DNA of 64,000 bases from JABSOG01 sp041583135 (GCA_041583135.1 JBFHGJ010000011.1:1-64000); one strand, 5' to 3'. Positions 50,804-60,550 are shown, numbered from the stretch's first letter. A program made the numbers and translations. Notes: a model not told the origin generated them from the sequence alone.

Positions 50804-51739
50804 ATGGAGTTTATTCGCGGCATTCATAATATCAAACCTGAACATCGTGGTTCAGTTTTGACTATAGGCAATTTTGATGGTGTTCATCGTGGTCATCAGT
50901 CGGTCATAGAAGGCGCTATTGCCAAAGCCAAGGCACTAGGTGTTCCTACCACTGTGATGATCTTTGAACCTCAGCCGCTGGAGCTGTTTTTAAAAGACAA
51001 AGCACCGCCAAGGCTATATCGACTGCGTGATAAATATCTTCAGTTGGCGCGTTTGGGGGTCGATAGGTTGGTTTGCGTCAAGTTCGACCAGTCATTTGCC
51101 GCCATCGAAGCGATGGATTTTATCAAGCAGTTGCTGGTCGATAAGTTGGCCATTGCCCATTTGATTGTCGGTGATGACTTTTGCTTTGGTAAAAACCGTC
51201 AGGGCGACTTTAATATGTTGCTTGCCGCAGGTGAACAATATGGTTTTGGCGTGACAGATACTCAAAGCTACCGCCTCGCCGATTGTCGTATAAGCTCCAC
51301 CGCCATTCGTAAAGCCATTATGAATGCCGATTTCAATGAAGCCGAGACAATGCTCGGACATGCCTTTTCGATTAGCGGCACTGTCTCCCACGGCCAAAAA
51401 CGCGGCCGTACTATCGGCTTTCCTACAGCCAATGTGCCGCTAAGTCGTAAGGTTTCTCCGGTCAGTGGCGTCTATGTGGTCAGCGCCGATATCGCCGGTA
51501 AGCGTTATCAAGGGGTCGCCAATATCGGTGTTAAGCCGACAGTCGATGGCCAAGTACAACAGTTGGAAGTTCATTTGTTTGAATTCTCTGGCAGCATTTA
51601 TGGCCAGCAGATTGAAGTGATTTTGCACGCCAAACTCAGAGATGAACAGAAATTTGCCTCGTTCGATGCGCTAAGGGCGCAGATTGTGCTTGATGTCGAG
51701 CAGGCCAAACAGTATTTTGCCGCTGGGCAAAATGACTAA
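50804..51739 (+). CDS. ribF: Bifunctional riboflavin kinase/FAD synthetase
   Basis: The 311-residue enzyme makes FMN and FAD. The N-terminal FAD synthetase has GNFDGVHRGHQ and ISSTAIR. The C-terminal kinase starts near residue 185 (ISGTVSHGQKRGRTIGFPTA) with NIGVKPTVDG and EVHLFEF. It lies 80 bases after murJ and 32 before ileS. Confidence 0.97.
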   Translation: MEFIRGIHNIKPEHRGSVLTIGNFDGVHRGHQSVIEGAIAKAKALGVPTTVMIFEPQPLELFLKDKAPPRLYRLRDKYLQLARLGVDRLVCVKFDQSFAAIEAMDFIKQLLVDKLAIAHLIVGDDFCFGKNRQGDFNMLLAAGEQYGFGVTDTQSYRLADCRISSTAIRKAIMNADFNEAETMLGHAFSISGTVSHGQKRGRTIGFPTANVPLSRKVSPVSGVYVVSADIAGKRYQGVANIGVKPTVDGQVQQLEVHLFEFSGSIYGQQIEVILHAKLRDEQKFASFDALRAQIVLDVEQAKQYFAAGQND

Positions 51740-51771
51740 TCTTTACTTAATTAGCGGAATATCTTAAACCC

Positions 51772-54600
51772 ATGAGCGATTACAAACAGACACTGAATTT
51801 GCCGGAAACTGAGTTTCCCATGCGCGGCAATTTGGCCAATCGTGAGCCAAAGATGCTGGAAGGTTGGCAGCAAAAGGATCTATATCGTGCGATCCGTCAG
51901 GCCAAAGCCGGTAAACCTCAGTTTATTTTGCACGATGGCCCTCCTTACGCCAACGGCAATATTCATATCGGTCATGCGGTTAATAAAATTTTAAAAGACT
52001 TTATTGTTAAGTCTAAAACCTTGTCAGACTTTGATGCGCCTTATATTCCGGGCTGGGATTGTCACGGTCTACCGATTGAGTTGGTGGTTGAGAAAAAGCA
52101 CGGCAAGCCGGGCAAGAAAATCAGCGCCGGTGAATTCAGACAGAAATGTCGTGAATATGCCGAAACTCAAGTGCAGGGGCAGATGGCCGACTTTGTACGC
52201 CTAGGCGTACTGGGTGACTGGCAAAACCCTTATCGCACCATGGATTTTGATGTCGAGGCCAATATTATCCGCTCACTTGGCAAAATCATCAAAAACGGTC
52301 ATATGCAAAAAGGCTTTAAACCGGTGCATTGGTGTACCGACTGTGGCTCTGCATTAGCAGAGGCCGAAGTTGAGTATCAAGACAAAAAGTCTCCGGCTAT
52401 CGATGTCAAATTTCAAGCCGTCAATAGCGACGAGGTTGTCGCACGCTTTGCCCATCCTGACGGTCACGAAGGCCAGGGCGATTTGAGCATTGTTATTTGG
52501 ACGACTACCCCTTGGACCCTTCCTGCCAACCGCGCCGTTGCCGTTAGCGCCAAATTGGAATACACCTTGGTGCAGGTTGAAGATGAAGGTCGCCAGCAGC
52601 GTCTGATTTTGGCCTCTGATCTGGTCAAAGAGGCAATGGATCGTTATGGCATCAATCATTATCACGCCCTTGGCTATTGCAAAGGAAGCGAGCTTGAAAA
52701 CATTCGCTTTAAGCACCCGTTTTATGAGTTTGACGTGCCGGTTGTCCTTGGTGAGCATGTTACCACCGACTCTGGTACTGGCTGTGTTCATACAGCGCCG
52801 GGCCATGGTCAAGAAGACTTTAGCGTCGGTAAAGAATACGACTTGGAAGTGGCCAACCCTGTTGGTGCCAACGGTGTGTTCGTAGAAGGCACTGAAATGT
52901 TTGCCGGTGAGCATGTATTTAAAGCCAACGACCATATCGTTGAAGTGCTCAAAGAAAAAGGCAGCTTGATGCATCATCATGCCTACCAGCACAGCTATCC
53001 GCACTGCTGGCGCCATAAAACGCCGATTATTTTCCGTGCCACGCCGCAGTGGTTTATCTCAATGGACCACAATGGTTTACGCAGCACCTCGTTGGAGCAG
53101 ATCAAGCAAACCCGTTGGATCCCGTCTTGGGGTGAAGAACGTATCGAGCAGATGGTGGCCGGTCGCCCAGATTGGTGTATTTCACGTCAGCGTACTTGGG
53201 GCGTGCCTATCACTTTGTTTATTCACAAAGATTCTGGCGAGCTGCATCCTAACACCCTTGAGTTGGTGGAAAAGGTTGCACTATTGGTTGAACAGCAAGG
53301 TATTCAGGCATGGTTTGACTTGGAAGTCGAAAGCATTTTGGCCGATGACGCCAAAGACTATATCAAAGTCAGTGATACCTTAGACGTTTGGTTTGACTCG
53401 GGCACTACCCATGAGACAGTCGTTGGCGCGCGCGCAGACTACCGCCAAACGACCGACCTTTATCTTGAAGGCTCAGACCAGCATCGTGGTTGGTTTATGT
53501 CATCATTGATGACCGGTGTTGCCATTAACAATGTGGCACCGTATAAGCAGGTATTGACGCACGGCTTCACTGTCGATGAGAAAGGACGCAAGATGTCTAA
53601 GTCTATCGGCAATGTTATCTCGCCTTTAGATGTCTGTAACAACCTTGGCGCCGATATTTTACGTTTGTGGGTTGCCTCTGCCGACTATACCGCTGAGATG
53701 GCCGTATCGAACGAGATCTTGACGCGTGCTGCCGATAAGTATCGTCGTATCCGTAATACTTCACGCTTCTTATTGTCGAATATGAGCGGCTTTGATCCAC
53801 AACGCGACATGGTGGCACTGGATGATATGGTTGAGCTTGACCGCTGGATCGTACGTCGTACCGCGCAGTTGCAACAAGAGATCATCGAGTCATACGACAA
53901 CTATCAGTTCCACGCAGTGGCGCAGAAGTTGATGAACTTCTGTACCATTGAACTGGGTAGCTTCTATCTTGATATCATCAAAGACCGTCAATACACCGCT
54001 AAAGCCGATGGCTTGGCGCGCCGTTCTTGTCAAAGTGCGCTGTATCACATCGCTGAGGCGATGGTGCGCTGGATGGCACCTGTGATGAGCTTTACCGCGC
54101 AAGAAATTTGGGCGTTGTTGCCGGGCGAGCGCGAAGCATTTGTCTTTACCGGTGTGTGGTATGACAAACTGCCTACTGCCGGCGATGAGGGTGAATTCAA
54201 TGACGCCTACTGGGCCAAAGTATTGACCATTCGCGATGAAGTCAACAAGGTACTCGAAGCGGCGCGCCGTGAAAAATTGGTTGGTGCAACGTTACAGGCA
54301 GAAGTGACTTTGTATGTCAGCGATGACTTGGCCACTGTACTTGCCAAGCTTGAAGATGAACTGCGTTTTGTATTGATCACCTCTAAAACCCAAGTGGCGC
54401 CATTGTCCGATAAAACCGACGATGCACAACAAGCCGATATCGATGGCCTGTTCATTAGTGTTAAAGCCTCTAGCGCTGCCAAGTGTGAACGCTGCTGGCA
54501 TTACTGTGATGAGGTTGGTTCTATCGAGCAACACGAAGACCTTTGCCATCGCTGCGTAAGCAACATTGAAGGTGAAGGGGAGAGCCGTAGGTATGCTTAA
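51772..54600 (+). CDS. ileS: Isoleucyl-tRNA synthetase
   Basis: This 942-residue class I synthetase charges tRNA-Ile. HIGH is in PYANGNIHIGHAVNKILKDF and KMSKS in DEKGRKMSKSIGNV. The editing domain has WTTTPWTLPANRAV, and the C-terminal zinc finger is CERCWHYCDEVG with CHRC. Zn-binding type and length match the bacterial ileS1 class. Its end overlaps lspA by 8 bases. Confidence 0.98.
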   Translation: MSDYKQTLNLPETEFPMRGNLANREPKMLEGWQQKDLYRAIRQAKAGKPQFILHDGPPYANGNIHIGHAVNKILKDFIVKSKTLSDFDAPYIPGWDCHGLPIELVVEKKHGKPGKKISAGEFRQKCREYAETQVQGQMADFVRLGVLGDWQNPYRTMDFDVEANIIRSLGKIIKNGHMQKGFKPVHWCTDCGSALAEAEVEYQDKKSPAIDVKFQAVNSDEVVARFAHPDGHEGQGDLSIVIWTTTPWTLPANRAVAVSAKLEYTLVQVEDEGRQQRLILASDLVKEAMDRYGINHYHALGYCKGSELENIRFKHPFYEFDVPVVLGEHVTTDSGTGCVHTAPGHGQEDFSVGKEYDLEVANPVGANGVFVEGTEMFAGEHVFKANDHIVEVLKEKGSLMHHHAYQHSYPHCWRHKTPIIFRATPQWFISMDHNGLRSTSLEQIKQTRWIPSWGEERIEQMVAGRPDWCISRQRTWGVPITLFIHKDSGELHPNTLELVEKVALLVEQQGIQAWFDLEVESILADDAKDYIKVSDTLDVWFDSGTTHETVVGARADYRQTTDLYLEGSDQHRGWFMSSLMTGVAINNVAPYKQVLTHGFTVDEKGRKMSKSIGNVISPLDVCNNLGADILRLWVASADYTAEMAVSNEILTRAADKYRRIRNTSRFLLSNMSGFDPQRDMVALDDMVELDRWIVRRTAQLQQEIIESYDNYQFHAVAQKLMNFCTIELGSFYLDIIKDRQYTAKADGLARRSCQSALYHIAEAMVRWMAPVMSFTAQEIWALLPGEREAFVFTGVWYDKLPTAGDEGEFNDAYWAKVLTIRDEVNKVLEAARREKLVGATLQAEVTLYVSDDLATVLAKLEDELRFVLITSKTQVAPLSDKTDDAQQADIDGLFISVKASSAAKCERCWHYCDEVGSIEQHEDLCHRCVSNIEGEGESRRYA

Positions 54601-55117
54601 TAAAGCATCCGAAATAAAGGTCGCTGCCAGCGGCCTTTGGTGGCTCTGGCTCAGTGTTGTTGCCTTGGTGCTCGACCAAGTGACTAAGCATATGATTGTC
54701 GGCTCTGTGGCACTGGGCGAAAAGATTGACGTGTTGCCGGTGTTTCAAATCGCCCATGTGCATAATCATGGTGCCGGTTTTAGCTTTTTAAGTGATGCCG
54801 GTGGTTGGCAGCGCTGGGCGTTAAGTTTGGTTGCGGTGGTGATCTGCGGTTTACTGCTTTATTGGATGCGTACTACACCGAAAAGCAATAAGCTGTTGGG
54901 GATGTCTTATTCACTCATCATCGGCGGTGCCATTGGTAATCTATATGACAGACTGGTGCATGGCTTTGTTGAAGACTTTATTCATGTTTATTACCAAGTT
55001 TATGAATTTCCGACCTTTAATATTGCCGACATCGCCATTTCTTTAGGCGCCATGTTGTTGATAGCCGATGCGCTTTATGGTCATAAGTCAGAAAAGGGGG
55101 CCTGTGATGCAAAATAA
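54593..55117 (+). CDS. lspA: Lipoprotein signal peptidase (signal peptidase II)
   Basis: This inner-membrane aspartyl protease (174 aa, four spans) removes the signal from prolipoproteins. The catalytic aspartates lie in GNLYDRLVHGFVEDFI and FNIADIAIS; VLDQVTKHMI and HNHGAGFSFL are also conserved. ATG at 54593 overlaps the ileS stop by 8 bases. The window itself holds several predicted substrates. Confidence 0.97.
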   Translation: MLNKASEIKVAASGLWWLWLSVVALVLDQVTKHMIVGSVALGEKIDVLPVFQIAHVHNHGAGFSFLSDAGGWQRWALSLVAVVICGLLLYWMRTTPKSNKLLGMSYSLIIGGAIGNLYDRLVHGFVEDFIHVYYQVYEFPTFNIADIAISLGAMLLIADALYGHKSEKGACDAK

Positions 55118-55547
55118 TCAATGTATTGAGCAGGGCAGTGAAGTGTTGATGCACTTTTCTATTTTATTGAGTGACGGCAGTGCTGCCGACTCGACTCGAG
55201 TGCACAACAGACCGGCCAAGCTGGTCATTGGCGATGGCTCATTGACGGAAAACTTTGAGAAGTGCTTGCTTGGTCTTAAACAGGGCGAGCAGAAAAAATT
55301 TGAGTTAGAGCCCATCGATGCCTTCGGGATGCCTAATCCCGATAACATTCATTATGTCGATTTGGCCAGGTTCTCTGCTGCGGCGCCTGCTGAGGTTGGC
55401 GCCATCATCGCCTTTACTCAGCCTGACGGTACTGAGTTGCCGGGGGTTGTGCGTGAGGTCAATGGCGACTCTGTAACCGTTGACTTTAACCATCCGCTGG
55501 CCGGTCAAAAGGTCACCTTCGATGTTGAGATCCTCGAAGTAAACTGA
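55107..55547 (+). CDS. fkpB: FKBP-type peptidyl-prolyl isomerase (SlpA/FkpB)
   Basis: The 146-residue protein has an FKBP domain with an insert-in-flap, as in SlpA: GSEVLMHFSILLSDGSAADS, LVIGDGSLTENFEKCLLGLK, and VDFNHPLAGQKVTFDVEIL. It acts as prolyl isomerase and chaperone. ATG at 55107 overlaps lspA by 11 bases, and a G-rich ribosome site lies before it. The ileS-lspA-fkpB-ispH order is standard. Confidence 0.95.
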   Translation: MQNNQCIEQGSEVLMHFSILLSDGSAADSTRVHNRPAKLVIGDGSLTENFEKCLLGLKQGEQKKFELEPIDAFGMPNPDNIHYVDLARFSAAAPAEVGAIIAFTQPDGTELPGVVREVNGDSVTVDFNHPLAGQKVTFDVEILEVN

Positions 55548-55562
55548 CATTAAGGGGGCAGT

Positions 55563-56492
55563 ATGAATATTTATTTGGCCAATCCTCGCGGCTTTTGCGC
55601 AGGGGTCGATCGTGCCATCAGTATCGTTGAGCGCGCACTTGAACTGTTTGAACATCCGATTTATGTACGCCATGAAGTGGTGCACAACAAATTTGTGGTT
55701 GAAGGGCTTAAACGTCGTGGCGCCATTTTTGTTGATGAACTGCATGAAGTACCGGCCGGAAAAATTGTGATCTTCAGTGCCCATGGTGTGTCTCAGCAGG
55801 TGCGTAATGATGCCAAAGCGCGCGATTTAAAAGTGTTTGATGCCACTTGTCCGCTAGTAACTAAGGTGCATATGGAAGTGATGCGCGCTTCGCGCAAAGG
55901 CACCGAATGCATTTTGATTGGCCACAATGGTCACCCTGAAGTTGAAGGGACCATGGGGCAGTATGATAATGCCGAGGGGGGGATTTATCTGGTGGAGTCG
56001 GTAGAGCAGGTAAAACAGCTCAAGGTTAAGAACCCGGATAACCTGACTTTTAGCTCGCAGACGACGCTGTCGGTAGATGATACTGCCGAGATTGTGGATG
56101 CGCTGCAAAAGACCTTTCCCAATATCAAAGGCCCGCGTAAAGACGATATTTGTTATGCCACCCAAAACAGGCAAGATGCGGTGCGTGAACTGGCCAGTAA
56201 AACCGAATTGGTGTTGGTGGTTGGTGCCAAAAACAGCTCTAACTCCAACCGCTTGGCTGAGGTAGCACAAAAGCTTGGTACCCAGTCGTACCTTATCGAC
56301 AATGCCGAGTGCATCGACCCGAGTTGGCTCGATGGCGTCAGTAGCGTCGGCGTGACCGCTGGTGCCTCGGCGCCGGACGTTTTGGTCAATCAGGTGATAG
56401 AACGACTCAAAAACTTAGGTGGCAGCACCGTTAATGAGTCACCCGGTATCGTTGAAAACACCGTCTTTGCCTTACCGGCCGAGCTTAGATAA
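55563..56492 (+). CDS. ispH: 4-hydroxy-3-methylbut-2-enyl diphosphate reductase
   Basis: The last enzyme of the MEP isoprenoid pathway (309 aa), a [4Fe-4S] protein that makes IPP and DMAPP. The cluster cysteines are C12 (ANPRGFCAGVDRAI), C96 (FDATCPLVTKVH) and C197 (DDICYATQNRQ). SAHGVS and GHPEVEGTMGQ are conserved substrate-binding segments. Its stop shares one base with the next start (TAATG). Confidence 0.98.
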   Translation: MNIYLANPRGFCAGVDRAISIVERALELFEHPIYVRHEVVHNKFVVEGLKRRGAIFVDELHEVPAGKIVIFSAHGVSQQVRNDAKARDLKVFDATCPLVTKVHMEVMRASRKGTECILIGHNGHPEVEGTMGQYDNAEGGIYLVESVEQVKQLKVKNPDNLTFSSQTTLSVDDTAEIVDALQKTFPNIKGPRKDDICYATQNRQDAVRELASKTELVLVVGAKNSSNSNRLAEVAQKLGTQSYLIDNAECIDPSWLDGVSSVGVTAGASAPDVLVNQVIERLKNLGGSTVNESPGIVENTVFALPAELR

Positions 56493-57262
56493 TGCTCGGC
56501 TATCGCGCCGCAGGTGAGGGCATGGCGGTGGTCATGCTCCACAGTTCACTCAGTTCCAGCGGTCAATGGCAGGGCTTGGTGAAAGCCCTCAAAGCCGATT
56601 TCAAATGCATCAATATCGACCTGTTGGGTTATGGTGATGCGCCAGATGTAACGACCCCTGAACACTATAGCTTACTGGATGAAACCCAAAGGGTGATGAC
56701 CATTGTCAATCACGAGATTGGCCAACAGCCTTTTATACTGGTTGGACATTCTTTTGGTGGCGCGGTCGGGCTTAGCATTGCAAAGCAGTATCCTCAGCGA
56801 GTGAAGGCAATGGCACTGTATGAGCCGGTGGCCTTTCATCTGCTGGACAGTCAAGGCGAAGCCTTTGCCGACATTCATCGCATCTCTGGGGCGCTGAGCG
56901 GCCTATCGCCCGAGCAAGGGGCGTGTGCTTTTGTCGATTACTGGAATCAGCCGGGCTTTTTTGCCCAAATGCCCGAAAAAGTACAAAAGATGTTTGCTGC
57001 GAAGATAGATAAAGTACAGCTCGACTTTATCGGTTTGATGGGGCAGACCTACCGGTTGAATGAGCTTGCCTTAGCCCATTGCCCGGTATTGGTGATCGCT
57101 GGCTGCCAAAGTCCGGTATCTTCAAGAACGATAGCCGCGATGCTGCGGGATAACTTACCAAATGTGCATTACCGAGAATTTGACGGTGGTCACATGGCGC
57201 CGATTCAGCAAGGGGCCGAAGTCAGCGCGCTAATTGCCGAGTTTATTCAAAACCAAAACTAA
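56492..57262 (+). CDS. Alpha/beta-hydrolase fold protein
   Basis: A cytoplasmic hydrolase (256 aa): VVMLHSSLSSSGQW, IDLLGYGDAPD, nucleophile Ser in ILVGHSFGGAVGL and catalytic His in EFDGGHMAPI. It starts within the ispH stop codon (TAATG), so it is translated with the ileS-ispH block. This is not one of the standard members of that block. Substrate unknown. Confidence 0.9.
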   Translation: MLGYRAAGEGMAVVMLHSSLSSSGQWQGLVKALKADFKCINIDLLGYGDAPDVTTPEHYSLLDETQRVMTIVNHEIGQQPFILVGHSFGGAVGLSIAKQYPQRVKAMALYEPVAFHLLDSQGEAFADIHRISGALSGLSPEQGACAFVDYWNQPGFFAQMPEKVQKMFAAKIDKVQLDFIGLMGQTYRLNELALAHCPVLVIAGCQSPVSSRTIAAMLRDNLPNVHYREFDGGHMAPIQQGAEVSALIAEFIQNQN

Positions 57263-57314
57263 GCCCCTTAGCAATCTAGGGCGAGACCCTTGATATTTGC
57301 TGGGCAAGGGCTGC

Positions 57315-58007
57315 TCAATTAAGGGGGGAGTGTGTTTCGCCCTCGCTTTCGTCTTCTGCCTCAGTCTCTGATTCTATGTCTGGTGTGCTAGGTTGCAACT
57401 GTTCTGGCGGCAGCAGTGTTTGTAGGTTCGCCAGCACATCTTGGTAATCAGGCTCTTGAGATAACTGAGCAACCACTTGCTGATAGACCAGTTTGCCTTG
57501 GGCATCGATGATTAAGACGGCACGGCTGAGTAGACCCATGTTGCGGATAAGTAAGCCGTAGTTTTGGCCAAATTGACGCCATACCGAGTCTGATAGCAGC
57601 TGGTGGTTGTGAATGTCTTCTTCAATGCAAAAGCGCTTTTGGGCAAAAGGCAAATCGGCGCTGATGGTCAATAATTTGACCTGTGAGTATTTCTTGCCGA
57701 CATCATCGTTAAAGCGTTTAGTTTGCAACGAGCATATGCCGGTGTCGATACTTGGCACTACGCTAAGTACCACAGTGGTGCCGCGAAAGTCGCTCAGTTT
57801 GACAGGGTTGAACTGTTCATCGACCACTTTAAACTCAGGCGCCATGTCTCCAACTTTGGCCGGATTTCCCGCTAATAACACTGTTTTTTGCTGGATTTTT
57901 ACCTGGTGTGGCAACTGTTGGTTATTTCTATCGTCTGAGGTTGAATGTGCCGGGGTTAATATGCTACAACTGACCAGAACACTGGCGAAAATAATTTTAT
58001 AAATCAT
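57315..58007 (-). CDS. Exported Tpx-like peroxiredoxin with acidic tail
   Basis: The 230-residue protein has an N-terminal export signal (IIFASVLVSCSILTPAHS; LVSC may be a lipobox) before a Tpx domain. The peroxidatic Cys is in VPSIDTGICSLQTKRFNDD and the resolving Cys in FAQKRFCIEEDI, as in atypical 2-Cys Tpx. Ordinary Tpx is ~167 aa and cytoplasmic. A ~35-residue acidic tail (PDIESETEAEDESEGETH) is added here. It should reduce hydroperoxides outside the cytoplasm; the reductant is unknown. Start at 58007 follows a GAGAAA. Confidence 0.88.
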   Translation of the reverse strand: MIYKIIFASVLVSCSILTPAHSTSDDRNNQQLPHQVKIQQKTVLLAGNPAKVGDMAPEFKVVDEQFNPVKLSDFRGTTVVLSVVPSIDTGICSLQTKRFNDDVGKKYSQVKLLTISADLPFAQKRFCIEEDIHNHQLLSDSVWRQFGQNYGLLIRNMGLLSRAVLIIDAQGKLVYQQVVAQLSQEPDYQDVLANLQTLLPPEQLQPSTPDIESETEAEDESEGETHSPLN

Positions 58008-58174
58008 AAATTTCTCAATCAACTCAGAATTTTGTGTATATACTAAGGAAAGGGGATCGACAGGATCCAATTTATTTGTAACGGAGTAAAGTAAAATTTT
58101 GTCCTACGCGGCAAATCCATAGCAATATTTCCCGTGCCTACTTTGGTTTTGGTAGGCTATAAAGAGTAACTACG

Positions 58175-59182
58175 ATGCCGACACCTGTACTGATTTGTGA
58201 TGATTCCAATATGGCCCGCAAGCAGATTGCCCGCTGCTTGCCCAGTGATTGGGATGTTGAGGTCAGTTTCGCCGAAAATGGCCAACACGCGATGGAGGTG
58301 ATCTCAAAAGGTCAGGTCGATGTGTTGTTTTTAGACCTCAATATGCCGGTGATGGATGGCTATGAAGTGCTTGAGGCAATTAAGAAGCAGGAATTGCCGA
58401 CACTGACCATTGTCGTATCTGGTGATATCCAGCCTGCGGCCCATGACAGGGTAATGAGCCTAGGGGCGCTGGATTTTATCCGCAAACCCATCGACCGTGA
58501 CAAACTCGCTGAGATTTTAGATAAATACGGGGTGAAGTCCGACGAGAAACGGGCTGCGCTCAAGGCCGCAAAAATCGAAGATACCATGGACTCAAAGCTC
58601 AGAGATGTGATCCAAGAGATCACCAATGTTGCTATGGGACAAGCTGGAAATCTACTCGCCAGATTACTTAATGTCTTCGTCAAATTGCCTATTCCCAATG
58701 TCAATGTGATGGAAGTCAGCGAGCTACACATGGCGTTACAATCGATTGAGCACAATGCCGAAACCTCTGGCGTGTGTCAGGGCTTTATCAGTAGCGGCGT
58801 CGCCGGTGAGGCACTGCTTATCTTAAACGACTCCAGTTTCAAAGACATTGCGTCATTGCTCAATTATCAAGGCGACTTGAATGATTCGATTCAGCTTGAG
58901 CTGTTGATGGATGTCGGCAATATTTTGATAGGCGCGGTGCTCAAGGGCTTGTCCGAACAGCTCAATATGCATTTCAGCCAAGGTCATCCGGTGGTGTTGG
59001 GCCAACATGCGGCGGTATCAGACTTGATCCAGTCGAATGTCGGTAATTGGAAACGCACCTTGACCATTGAGATCAGCTACGGCATTGAAGATTACGATAT
59101 CACCTGCGATCTGCTGCTGGTCTTTACCGAAGATTCGATTAAAACCCTCAAAGAAAACGTCAGTTATTTATTGGAAGATTAG
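58175..59182 (+). CDS. Response regulator with CheC/CheX-like phosphatase domain
   Basis: The 335-residue protein has a receiver at 1-120 (Asp in VDVLFLDLNMPVMDG, Lys in FIRKPIDRDKL) and a CheC-type domain at ~140-335. The first CheC motif, DVIQEITNVAMG, fits the D/S-xxx-E-xx-N pattern; the second, LLMDVGNILIG, has Asp at the Glu position. Such proteins remove phosphate from CheY-like proteins. It is followed after 4 bases by a GGDEF gene, so the pair probably links phosphorelay state to c-di-GMP. Confidence 0.92.
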   Translation: MPTPVLICDDSNMARKQIARCLPSDWDVEVSFAENGQHAMEVISKGQVDVLFLDLNMPVMDGYEVLEAIKKQELPTLTIVVSGDIQPAAHDRVMSLGALDFIRKPIDRDKLAEILDKYGVKSDEKRAALKAAKIEDTMDSKLRDVIQEITNVAMGQAGNLLARLLNVFVKLPIPNVNVMEVSELHMALQSIEHNAETSGVCQGFISSGVAGEALLILNDSSFKDIASLLNYQGDLNDSIQLELLMDVGNILIGAVLKGLSEQLNMHFSQGHPVVLGQHAAVSDLIQSNVGNWKRTLTIEISYGIEDYDITCDLLLVFTEDSIKTLKENVSYLLED

Positions 59183-59186
59183 CGAT

Positions 59187-60170
59187 ATGGCACAAGCCCC
59201 AACAGACATTTCCGAGGTCCATTGGATGATGGATATGTTCCAAACCGTCGATGTCGGTTTGGTGGTCCTCGATCGCAAATACAATGTCCAAGTCTTCAAT
59301 GGCTTTATGGAAAATCACAGCGGCCTGTCGCCATCAAAGGTGAAAGGCAAACTGGTATATGATCTGTTTCCCGAACTGGATGAAGAATGGTTCAGGCATA
59401 AAGCCGAACCGGTTTTCTTACTGAAAAATCGCGCGTTTACCATTTGGGAGCAACGACCATATATCTTTAAGTTCAACAATTACCGTCCGATCACCAGCTC
59501 GGCCAAATTCATGTATCAGAACTCGACCTTTATTCCGTTGTCGGACACTATGGGCAATGTCGAGCATATTTGTGTGTTGATTTATGATGTCACCGATGTC
59601 GCCATCAATCGCCGCGATCTGCAAGCGGCCAACAATGAGCTTGAACGGTTGAGCCGTACCGACAGACTAACGGATCTGAACAATCGAGGTTACTGGGAAG
59701 AATGCCTTCATCAGGAGTTTAACCGTTTGCAGCGCAGCGCGACGCATTGTAGCTCGATGCTTATCTTTGATATCGACCATTTTAAACGGGTGAATGATGG
59801 CTACGGTCATGCTGCCGGTGATTTGGCTATTCAGCACTGTGCGAAAATTCTCAAAGATAATTTACGCGAAACCGATATTGCCGGTCGTTACGGCGGTGAG
59901 GAATACACGGTTATTTTAACCGACACTAATGCGCAACATGCTAGGATCTTTGCCGAGCGCGTTCGTAAGGCGATCGAGTCGTCGTTTATCAAGTATGAAG
60001 ATATTGTGATCAAGTTCACGGTCAGTTTGGGCATTGCAGAGTTTACGCCGACTTTTGAAAATCACACCAAGTGGATAGCCGCAGCCGACGCCGCTTTATA
60101 TGTCTCTAAAGAAGGTGGCCGCAATCAAACCACCATTTACGATAGTTCAATGATGCTCAATACTGATTGA
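59187..60170 (+). CDS. PAS-GGDEF diguanylate cyclase
   Basis: A cytoplasmic protein (327 aa). An N-terminal PAS domain (VDVGLVVLDRKYNVQVFNGF) precedes a GGDEF domain from about residue 160 (SRTDRLTDLNNRGYWEE, MLIFDIDHFKRVNDGYGH). The signature is GGEEY rather than GGEEF, and the inhibitory RxxD site (RETD) lies 5 residues before it. It should make c-di-GMP. ATG at 59187 has GGAAGA upstream and lies 4 bases after the REC-CheC stop. Confidence 0.94.
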   Translation: MAQAPTDISEVHWMMDMFQTVDVGLVVLDRKYNVQVFNGFMENHSGLSPSKVKGKLVYDLFPELDEEWFRHKAEPVFLLKNRAFTIWEQRPYIFKFNNYRPITSSAKFMYQNSTFIPLSDTMGNVEHICVLIYDVTDVAINRRDLQAANNELERLSRTDRLTDLNNRGYWEECLHQEFNRLQRSATHCSSMLIFDIDHFKRVNDGYGHAAGDLAIQHCAKILKDNLRETDIAGRYGGEEYTVILTDTNAQHARIFAERVRKAIESSFIKYEDIVIKFTVSLGIAEFTPTFENHTKWIAAADAALYVSKEGGRNQTTIYDSSMMLNTD

Positions 60171-60184
60171 GCCGCTTATAACCG

Positions 60185-60550
60185 TTAATCTAAAATACAA
60201 TTGAGCAGCTCGCTCTCGCGGAGCTGCTTGGCCTGCTTATCGTAGCCCATTACCTGCTCGGTGATAGACTCTAAAGAGCAGGCGCCTTCAATCCACTGTT
60301 CCAGTAAAAGCTGCCACTGCTCAAGGCCCGGATCTTGAGGGGTTTGCTGCTGTTTGTCTTTAATGCTTTGCAACAGCTTATTGACCAATTCAGGTTTGTG
60401 CTTAAGTAGCGTCAGGGCCTGTTGACTGGCTCTGAGACGTTCGAATTCACAAGCTTCACAATAACTTTTTTTTGGCGTGTAGTGGTGCGAGCTGACTCGG
60501 CGCTTTTGCACCCGGTTTTTGAGGTGGCGATGTGAGGCTTGACGATACAT
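60185..60550 (-). CDS. Hypothetical protein (121 aa)
   Basis: A basic N-terminus (HRHLKNRVQKRRVSSHHY) with a CxxC (YCEACEFERL) is followed by a helical region (LTLLKHKPELVNKLLQSIKD). The product is soluble and the domain is not recognised. It lies between the converging GGDEF gene and the GST-like gene on the same strand. The start at 60550 has no strong ribosome site. Confidence 0.65.
   Translation of the reverse strand: MYRQASHRHLKNRVQKRRVSSHHYTPKKSYCEACEFERLRASQQALTLLKHKPELVNKLLQSIKDKQQQTPQDPGLEQWQLLLEQWIEGACSLESITEQVMGYDKQAKQLRESELLNCILD

Noticed and set aside
52354..53016. 220-codon open frame antisense to ileS
   Set aside because: It is a shadow of a highly conserved synthetase gene, has no ribosome binding site worth naming and no recognisable product.
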